Origin: an uncultured Haloferula sp.
Lineage (GTDB): Bacteria > Verrucomicrobiota > Verrucomicrobiae > Verrucomicrobiales > Akkermansiaceae
Direction of reading: 5' to 3'
Assembly: GCA_946481625.1 (NCBI GenBank)
Contig: CAMLOZ010000028.1
Coordinates: forward strand, 1 to 12,890
DNA: 12,890 nt
A program made the position numbers and the translations under genes. This document shows, one piece after another, positions 7,849 through 12,890 of the stretch. Within the stretch, counting starts at the first letter, position 1; every line of letters starts with the position of its first letter. The notes under the pieces are model-generated. The model was not told where the DNA came from. It worked only from the letters and a program-made list of their open reading frames with translations, and ran no database searches.

Positions 7849-9231
7849 TCACTGCCGTACCAGTTCCTCGCGCAAACGCGCTGCCCCCTCCGCATCGCCC
7901 TTGCTCGCCAGCCAGTCAGCCATCGCTTTTGCGGCATTGTTGCGCAGATCGCCTGCCGGCAGGGTATAAAGCCACCGACCTGCCTCCATCGAGTTCTCGT
8001 CGGCCCACGTCTCGATTCCCTCCTTCACCACGAAAGCATTGTCGGGATATGCCGACATCCAGTCGGTGAGCTGCTCGCGATCTTTGGATACCAGGCGAAT
8101 CGCAAGTGACTCGGCAATCTGCTCGGTCTGGAGTTCGGGATGTCTTGCAAAAGCCTCGACCCCCTCCACAAGATCGTGGTCCATCACCTTCGAGAACCAC
8201 GCCGTCACGACATACCCCCGCTCGACGGCGCTCGCTTCCTTGCTCGCCTCCAGCACTTTTGAAAATCCGAAATCCTGCGCATTTACGGAGAAGGCCTCCT
8301 TCCCCTCCCCGTTGAGGCGCGCGGCACGCCCCTGCGGGGTCTCTCCCTCGTCGGTCTTGTGCTGGCAAATTTGTCCCTCGCCGCAAAGTTCGCAATGGGC
8401 ATGCCCGGCATCCGCCATCTCCGGATCTCTCAGCCCCTGCTGGCCTGCCAACTCCCTCTTCAACGCGGGATCCTGGACCTTCCCGAGAATAGTCGCGATC
8501 TCGTCTTTGCTCAGTGCCCCTGCCTCGCCCGTGCGACGGCTAAGCCACAGTAAAATCGCATACTTTCGGGAAGCATCGTCCGGCAATTGGTCCACCAGAG
8601 CAAGCTGCGTCGGCAAAGTCATTCCCTCCCACTTCAAGGTTTCAAGGTAACGGCTGGTCGCCCGCTTCTTGTCTTCCGGATAGTCGAGCTGGTCGACGAA
8701 AGCCATGAAGCTTCCCATATCCACGCCTTTCGATGCCGCCTCGTAAGCAAGCACCCCCGCCGCTTGGGTCAGCATCGTCCCCGGCGGGATCTGGCTCAAG
8801 AACCGACCTGCCGACAAGGGATCCTTCCGCGACGCCTCCTTGATCAGGGAGTCAACAAAAGGCGCCTGCGTTTCCGTTGGAAAATCGTTGATCACCAGGT
8901 CCATCCACTCCTGCACGGTCAGGGCATCGCTGACATTGGTGTAGAACGAATAAAGCACCGTGTCGCGGTCCGCCGCCTTGCCGCCCCCTGCCCGCAGCCA
9001 TTTCTTGAGCAAGTCTACCCTCTGAGCCACGGGCATCTTGTGGTCCATGAAATCGCGAGGCAGTGCGTTTGCCTTTCGCACCCGCTCCTCCGCAGACTCT
9101 CCCGGCTTCGCGACAGCCTCCGGCAGCGGTCCTCCGGCTCCCTTCGGCTTCAGCGCGACCCACACCCCACCCCCTAGGGCCAGCGCGGCCAGCGCCGCGA
9201 GGGCGAGCTTGTTTCCAGACGGATTCTTCAT
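7849..9231 (-). CDS. signal-anchored W/LP-repeat protein with a Cys/His cluster, unknown function
   Basis: I do not recognise a named family for this 460-residue protein. The N-terminus (MKNPSGNK, then about 19 hydrophobic residues at 8-26, then KPKG) is a signal anchor without a clear cleavage site, so the body is probably periplasmic or extracytoplasmic. The rest is helical with loose repeats ending in a Trp or Leu-Pro turn (WMDLVINDFP at 109-118, LALVDQLP at 210-217, WMSAYP at 391-396, WLYTLP at 420-425). Such repeats are frequent in Verrucomicrobiota and look HEAT/TPR-like. Between repeats sits a Cys/His cluster: His277, His279, Cys280, Cys283, Cys289 and His291, a possible metal site. 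The ATG at 9231 is well supported by AGGG seven bases upstream and a strong promoter just before. Although it follows the paralogue operon on the same strand, it probably has its own transcript. Confidence 0.8.
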   Translation of the reverse strand: MKNPSGNKLALAALAALALGGGVWVALKPKGAGGPLPEAVAKPGESAEERVRKANALPRDFMDHKMPVAQRVDLLKKWLRAGGGKAADRDTVLYSFYTNVSDALTVQEWMDLVINDFPTETQAPFVDSLIKEASRKDPLSAGRFLSQIPPGTMLTQAAGVLAYEAASKGVDMGSFMAFVDQLDYPEDKKRATSRYLETLKWEGMTLPTQLALVDQLPDDASRKYAILLWLSRRTGEAGALSKDEIATILGKVQDPALKRELAGQQGLRDPEMADAGHAHCELCGEGQICQHKTDEGETPQGRAARLNGEGKEAFSVNAQDFGFSKVLEASKEASAVERGYVVTAWFSKVMDHDLVEGVEAFARHPELQTEQIAESLAIRLVSKDREQLTDWMSAYPDNAFVVKEGIETWADENSMEAGRWLYTLPAGDLRNNAAKAMADWLASKGDAEGAARLREELVRQ

Positions 9232-9238
9232 GGGTACA

Positions 9239-9242
9239 CCCT
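9239..9242 (-). promoter_or_regulatory. ribosome binding site for the W/LP-repeat protein
   Basis: On the minus strand AGGG lies seven bases before the ATG at 9231. It is one of the few well-spaced Shine-Dalgarno sites in the window and decides this start. Confidence 0.6.
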
Positions 9243-9254
9243 GATAAGTGACGG

Positions 9255-9283
9255 ATTATTGAACCGCCCGGACTCCATGTCAA
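9255..9283 (-). promoter_or_regulatory. near-consensus sigma70 promoter upstream of the W/LP-repeat gene
   Basis: On the minus strand TTGACA (9283-9278, 6 of 6) is followed after exactly 17 bases by AATAAT (9260-9255, 5 of 6). A transcript would begin near 9248 and give a leader of about 17 bases carrying the AGGG site. This is by far the best promoter match I found in the window. Confidence 0.7.
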
Positions 9284-9302
9284 CTCGACGGGGAGTCCGG
9301 GC
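9266..9302. repeat. perfect 11-bp inverted repeat flanking the -35 box
   Basis: GCCCGGACTCC (9266-9276) and GGAGTCCGGGC (9292-9302) are exact reverse complements separated by 15 bases. In the minus direction the far arm lies upstream of the -35 box, the -35 hexamer sits in the spacer, and the near arm fills most of the -35/-10 spacer. It also lies 21 bases after the stop of the Tat paralogue, so as RNA it would form a strong 3' hairpin there; no T-run follows. It could be an operator, a terminator or an mRNA 3' stabiliser, or more than one of these. Confidence 0.75.
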
Positions 9303-9323
9303 AAGCAGCAAAACAACTCTACT

Positions 9324-10145
9324 TCACGTCACGGCTGTGTATTCCACCAGAATGGTGGTTTCCCCGAATTCCTGGACCGGGGTCAGGAACTTGGCTTTTG
9401 CATTCATCGAGGAGCCGTTGCCTTCGATGTTGATGGTCGTTCTCAGCCCTCCGACCGTAAGCGAGGTTGCACCACCGAGCCCGTGGGTGGTCGGCACGAA
9501 ACTGCCGTCGGCCCGGTTGATCGCAATGCACCCGTTGCGGGTATGCGGAGGACAGGTGCGAAGCATCGCGAGATTCGCCTTCAAGTCTGCGATCGTGGTA
9601 ACCGGCTCTAACGGCATGTCCCAGTCCTCCGTTTCACTGTTCCAGCTCAGCCACTCGGCACCGCCCCACGGCTCTCCCTCTCCATTGCGAGCCCTCGACT
9701 GCAAAGCAAACCTTCCCCCGGCGGTGAACGACGGGGTGTCCTTGGTCTTCTTCTCATTGTCGTCCTTGATCCTCGAGGTAAGATAGCCCCAGAAGAACCA
9801 CTTGGATTGCACGTTGGCATTCCCGGGGTCCGTGATCCAATCCGTGGAATACTCCTGGGCCAGGACGTGGGTATTCCCTCCGGTCGCCGGCGCCCCCGCA
9901 AGAATCGGGATATCACCTGACGTTAACCCTTCTTCCGGGCCCGTACAACGCAACCTCCACGAGCCGCTGCCTATCGGCTCGTGGGCGTCGGCCTGTTGGG
10001 AGAAAGTGGCCGCCAGCACTATCGTGGCCACCGTCGCTCCACCGGTCCTCTTCAGGAATTGGCGTCGGTTCACCCCCGGCTTCTCTTCACCGGGTTCGAA
10101 CCCGCTTTGGTTGGAAGACGGGGAAATGAGGAATGGGGTGTTCAT
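9324..10145 (-). CDS. Tat-exported protein, tandem paralogue 2, unknown family
   Basis: This 273-residue protein is of unknown function. A 26-residue polar leader precedes NRRQFLKRTGG (twin Arg27-Arg28), a moderately hydrophobic segment (about 35-49) and an AxA-type site near QADA-HE (after residue 54): a clear Tat signal peptide, so the mature part of about 219 residues should be exported folded. The mature part carries FTAGGRF (139-145), then CPPHTRNGCIAINR at 198-211 and DGSFVPTTH at 213-221, and ends in beta-rich sequence (AKFLTPVQEFGETTILVEY). Cys198 and Cys206 could form a disulfide or, with His201 and His221, a metal or cofactor site. I chose the ATG at 10145 because it gives the complete Tat peptide; the frame stays open to 10409, but that part is antisense-like sequence inside the upstream paralogue. 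GGGAC lies close upstream. It follows paralogue 1 by 41 bp and is probably co-transcribed with it. Confidence 0.82.
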   Translation of the reverse strand: MNTPFLISPSSNQSGFEPGEEKPGVNRRQFLKRTGGATVATIVLAATFSQQADAHEPIGSGSWRLRCTGPEEGLTSGDIPILAGAPATGGNTHVLAQEYSTDWITDPGNANVQSKWFFWGYLTSRIKDDNEKKTKDTPSFTAGGRFALQSRARNGEGEPWGGAEWLSWNSETEDWDMPLEPVTTIADLKANLAMLRTCPPHTRNGCIAINRADGSFVPTTHGLGGATSLTVGGLRTTINIEGNGSSMNAKAKFLTPVQEFGETTILVEYTAVT

Positions 10146-10186
10146 AGGATTGTCCCGTAGGATTTTGTTTCTTGGGTTTATTCGGT

Positions 10187-10705
10187 TTATTGCTGTTCGA
10201 ATGTCGTGTACTGCACATCGATCGCGATCTCGGCGAACTCTCCGTCCGGCGTGACGAATTTCGCCTTGCCCGTGATCACGGAGGTGTTCACTTCGATCGG
10301 GATTACCGTTTTCAGGGTGCCGGGAGGTGGCTCGGGTTGTATGGTTTCGGTTCCCTCCGCGTGGGTGTCGGCCACATAGCTGCCGTCCGAACGGTTGACC
10401 GCGATGCACGCATTCCGGCTATGCTGGGGACAATCGCGCAGGGTCACCTTGGAGGCGTCCGTCTCCGTCGAGGTATTCCACGTTGAGGTGGTATTGTTCC
10501 AGGTCATGAACCGCGTCGTCCACGGCTGGCCCGGCGCACTGCGCTCCCGCCTCTGCCGCCCCAGTTTTCCACCGGCCGTGAATACGGGCTTGTCCTGCTC
10601 CAGCGCCTCCCCGTCCTTTTTGGCTCTCGATTGGAGATAGGCCCAGAAATAGGACTTCTCGGGCCTCACGACCCTCCCGCCATCACCGGTGCACATTGAG
10701 TCCAC
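10187..10705 (-). CDS. leaderless tandem paralogue 1 of the Tat-exported protein (possibly 5'-truncated)
   Basis: This 172-residue protein is of the same unknown family as its downstream neighbour. Aligned by eye, YFWAYLQSR matches FFWGYLTSR, VFTAGGKLG matches SFTAGGRFA, and CPQHSRNACIAVNRSDGSYVADTH (91-115) matches the neighbour's motif almost residue for residue, including both Cys and both His. The family end (GKAKFVTPDGEFAEI) is also kept. What is missing is everything before: no Tat motif, no hydrophobic segment, and only about 16 residues ahead of the shared domain against about 115 in paralogue 2. An in-frame TGA at 10714-10712 rules out a longer start. The GTG at 10705 and the ATG at 10696 are both possible and neither has a good ribosome site. 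It begins 58 bp after the stop of the large upstream gene. It is either a truncated duplicate or a protein whose export depends on a partner. Confidence 0.68.
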   Translation of the reverse strand: MDSMCTGDGGRVVRPEKSYFWAYLQSRAKKDGEALEQDKPVFTAGGKLGRQRRERSAPGQPWTTRFMTWNNTTSTWNTSTETDASKVTLRDCPQHSRNACIAVNRSDGSYVADTHAEGTETIQPEPPPGTLKTVIPIEVNTSVITGKAKFVTPDGEFAEIAIDVQYTTFEQQ

Positions 10706-10716
10706 GAGGGCTCAAT
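10695..10716 (-). promoter_or_regulatory. hairpin overlapping the start of paralogue 1
   Basis: ATTGAG and CTCAAT are exact reverse complements 10 bases apart. Read as minus-strand RNA the stem extends inward by CC/GG across one C-A mismatch, leaving a 4-base loop. The GTG at 10705-10703 straddles loop and stem, and the A and T of the ATG at 10696 lie at the stem's end. It could hide the start from ribosomes, or be chance in a 58-bp gap. Confidence 0.3.
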
Positions 10717-10763
10717 CCGCCGCTCGTGCTGAGGCGAGACCCTACGCGAGGGACACGGCTTTC

Positions 10764-12890
10764 CTACTTCGCCGAGCCGTCCGAATTGTAGAAGGCCTTG
10801 CGCCGCTCCTCGATCATCACCAGCCAGTTCATCATGGTGATCGGCGGCAGTTCGGCGGGATGCGTGATCGGCTTCAGGTTCACGTCGATGTTGCCCGCGG
10901 CGGCACTCGTCTCGCTGCCCATTTTCAGGTCGAGTAGGTGCACCGGCTGACCGGTCGCGCCGGTATCGCCTCCGAGGTGCCCCACCTGGCCGGAGAGTTC
11001 CACCCGGAAAGGATCCTGATCCGTCCCGTAGCGCTTCTCCGGAGCGAAGAGCGAAGCCGGCGGATAGAAAGGTGCGGTCAGCCCTGCCGGCACGGTGGTG
11101 GCGGCCATGATATTGAAATCATCCCCGATGTAGAGCCGCAGGTTCGTGACCAGCGAGAAGCCCTTCGTGAAGGTTCTGAGATCGTCGCACTCGGTCATCA
11201 GCACGCCGTAGTCGCTGTCGGTACACGGGATCTGCGGCTTGTAGTTCACGTTGTTCAAGCCGGTGCTACTGTAATCCACGTTCACGACGATCGAGTTGTT
11301 GATCGACGCATCCGAGCCGCCCAAAGCGGTCACGAAGGCGGGCAGGCGCTCGGGATACACGCAGATGGAGTTCTTGGTGCCGTGCAGCAGCTTGTTGTCG
11401 AAGGGTAGCGCGGGCCGGTAGTAGCCCTTCTTCACCGTGCCGACGTTGGGATCGCCGAAGGTCGCGTTATCGAATGTGATGGTGCCGGTCACACCCCGAC
11501 GATAGACGAATTTCCCGCCCTCCCCGTAGGCCACGTCCACCAATTGCGTGCCGAAGTCGTAACTCGCATCCTCGTTTGCCACGAAGGAGTAGCCGGATTC
11601 CAAGGGGACGGGCGCCGAATAGCTCATCGGCACGTTCAGATTCACCCGCGTGCTTCCCTGGAGATACGAAAACCGGAACATCGTCGGCGTCGGGTTGGTC
11701 GGACTGGCGACCGCGGTGACGTCCAACCGCATCGCACACTGCAGTGCTCCGACCGAATAGTTGTTCCAGGTCGTCGGCGAGATCGTGAGAGTCTCGGAGG
11801 TCGCGTGCGCGAAGCGGTCGAAGAAGTCCGCGCCGCGGTTGATCGGCACGAAAGCCGCGCGGCCCGACTCCGAAGACAGCGTGACCGGCATGAAGGTACC
11901 GTTGTCGATCTCGAATTGCTCCCGCACGCCGGGAGTAAAGGGATTTCCGCCCAAGGCATTGTCTCCCACCGTCACGTCGCTGCCCAGGGTGAGATTCCGG
12001 CGGGCGGAGATCCGGTCGATGTGGAGGCCGGAATCAACCTCAGCACGGGTCGTGTAGATCCCGCCCTCGATGTTCGTGTTCTGCCATGGCGTGCCATCGG
12101 CGTGCGTTCCGAGATTCGCGAAGGTCTCGGCGGAAATCGCGAGCTGCGAGGGGATCTCGTAGATCGAAATGATGAAGTCGCGTTCGCCCACGCTGCCATC
12201 CCCGCGCGAGAAGCTTTTCAACAACTGGTCGTTTTCCCCGATCTGCAAGCTGAAGGCCCACCAGTTCCGCTTCGCCACGAAAGGCTGTCCTGGAGTGGAA
12301 TAGCCGAAGCGGATTTCGGGATAGGGAACCACGTTCCACTGCGGATAGGTCGCCACCGGCAGCGCGACGCCGCTGCTCGCGAGGTCCCCGTAATACTTCA
12401 CGGACGAGATGATCGGGAAGATCTTGTCCATATCGGCATACGCGGAGGGCCCTTCCAGGGGCACCGGAAATCCGCCGCCCAACGAGCGGTTCATGCCGGT
12501 GGACACGATGCCCGGCTCCGGCTCGATCGCGTCGAAAATGCTGCCGAGGTTGGTGAGGGTCGAGTCGCCCACGTTGCCCCCGATCGAGCTGCTCGCTCCC
12601 ATGGTCGTCTTCAACCCCGTGGACACCGAGTTCCGGGCGTTCGCCTGGTCCACGGCGTCGGTGAAGATGTTCTGCCAGCGCAGCGGATTGCTCACGCTTG
12701 CCGAGGCGTTCGATCCGGACTGCATCGCACGGATCGCACGGTTCGGCGTGATGTTCACGATGGCCCGCAGGATCTCGTCCTCCTTGTCCGCATAGTCCAC
12801 GCGGATCTGGTTCTCGCCCTGCACCTTTTGCGCCATCACCGCGCGCTGGTAGGCGCTCACCGTGAGAAGGGTCAGCGTGAGTCCTCCCGC
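10764..12890 (-). CDS. large pilin-like or signal-anchored surface protein (5' end outside window)
   Basis: The frame is open to the right edge; 708 residues are visible and the true start lies outside. The GTG at 12860 is not the start, because the ten codons before it encode AGGLTLTLLT, continuing a hydrophobic segment. This segment, then AYQRAVMAQKVQGENQIR and a helical stretch, looks like the end of a type IV pilin/PilX-like N-terminal helix or a signal anchor. The remaining 600 or so residues are rich in Gly, Thr, Ser, Asn and aromatic residues and look beta-rich, as in exported surface proteins; only four Cys are visible. The end is helical (MMNWLVMIEERRKAFYNSD). The size and a hydrophobic pilin-like start recall the large 'protein A' of Verrucomicrobiota pilin cassettes (Verru_Chthon type), but I cannot confirm the family, and the expected pilin-like B, C and D genes do not follow. 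Instead the two paralogues follow on the same strand. Confidence 0.75.
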   Translation of the reverse strand, partial: AGGLTLTLLTVSAYQRAVMAQKVQGENQIRVDYADKEDEILRAIVNITPNRAIRAMQSGSNASASVSNPLRWQNIFTDAVDQANARNSVSTGLKTTMGASSSIGGNVGDSTLTNLGSIFDAIEPEPGIVSTGMNRSLGGGFPVPLEGPSAYADMDKIFPIISSVKYYGDLASSGVALPVATYPQWNVVPYPEIRFGYSTPGQPFVAKRNWWAFSLQIGENDQLLKSFSRGDGSVGERDFIISIYEIPSQLAISAETFANLGTHADGTPWQNTNIEGGIYTTRAEVDSGLHIDRISARRNLTLGSDVTVGDNALGGNPFTPGVREQFEIDNGTFMPVTLSSESGRAAFVPINRGADFFDRFAHATSETLTISPTTWNNYSVGALQCAMRLDVTAVASPTNPTPTMFRFSYLQGSTRVNLNVPMSYSAPVPLESGYSFVANEDASYDFGTQLVDVAYGEGGKFVYRRGVTGTITFDNATFGDPNVGTVKKGYYRPALPFDNKLLHGTKNSICVYPERLPAFVTALGGSDASINNSIVVNVDYSSTGLNNVNYKPQIPCTDSDYGVLMTECDDLRTFTKGFSLVTNLRLYIGDDFNIMAATTVPAGLTAPFYPPASLFAPEKRYGTDQDPFRVELSGQVGHLGGDTGATGQPVHLLDLKMGSETSAAAGNIDVNLKPITHPAELPPITMMNWLVMIEERRKAFYNSDGSAK

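Noticed and set aside
6978..7937. 319-codon minus-strand frame covering the coiled-coil gene
   Set aside because: The Leu/Gly/Val-rich protein is the mirror of the coiled-coil coding sequence, which is well supported by its zinc ribbon. Only its last 13 codons are discussed separately.
10146..10409. N-terminal extension of the Tat paralogue
   Set aside because: The frame is open but lies inside the coding region of paralogue 1, is Arg/His-rich as expected for an out-of-frame shadow, and would bury the Tat signal peptide.
1..12890. CRISPR arrays, tRNA or rRNA genes, insertion sequences, phage genes
   Set aside because: No spaced direct repeats, no cloverleaf or rRNA-like segments, and no transposase or integrase motifs were found on reading both strands.

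Overview
The window is a GC-rich, tightly packed chromosomal stretch from a Gram-negative bacterium. A TonB-dependent outer-membrane receptor, a likely lipoprotein esterase and a Tat signal peptide all imply a two-membrane envelope. The style of several proteins recalls Verrucomicrobiota (Luteolibacter or Haloferula-like): W/LP-repeat signal-anchor proteins, MJ0042-type zinc ribbons on membrane proteins, a pilin-like anchored giant, and mostly weak Shine-Dalgarno sites. That placement is an inference, not a demonstrated assignment. I see no rRNA, tRNA, CRISPR array, transposase, integrase or phage gene, and no gap over about 150 bases without a gene.

Layout, left to right. (1) 1-1785 (+): the 3' part of a ZnuD-like TonB-dependent receptor. 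(2) 1782-2168 (-): a small multi-span membrane protein whose stop codon overlaps the receptor's stop. (3) 2313-3107 (-): thiD, hydroxymethylpyrimidine (phosphate) kinase, the only enzyme here with a firmly known reaction. (4) 3179-3832 (+): a four-span membrane protein with a Pro-rich cytosolic head, divergent from thiD. (5) 3774-7003 (-): a two-gene unit, a zinc-ribbon/three-span/HEAT-like protein followed 20 bp later by a lipoprotein-like alpha/beta hydrolase. The hydrolase 3' end overlaps gene 4 antisense by 59 bp. (6) 7110-7814 (+): a coiled-coil protein with a C4 zinc ribbon (DUF164/zf-RING_7 type). (7) 7849-9231 (-): a signal-anchored protein with W/LP repeats and a Cys/His cluster. It has its own near-consensus sigma70 promoter, and a perfect 11-bp inverted repeat flanks the -35 box. 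(8) 9324-12890 (-): a probable operon of a large pilin-like anchored protein (5' end outside the window) and two tandem paralogues of a family I do not recognise. One paralogue has a Tat signal peptide; the other has no export signal.

The left two-thirds looks like ordinary housekeeping and envelope genes. The part most likely to hold something undescribed is 9232-12890. There a membrane-anchored giant is followed by a leaderless and a Tat-exported copy of the same small domain, which shares a strict motif CPxH[ST]RNxCIA[IV]NR plus a distal TH. One reading is an envelope-surface complex in which the leaderless copy is carried out with the Tat copy; another is that the leaderless copy is a decaying duplicate.
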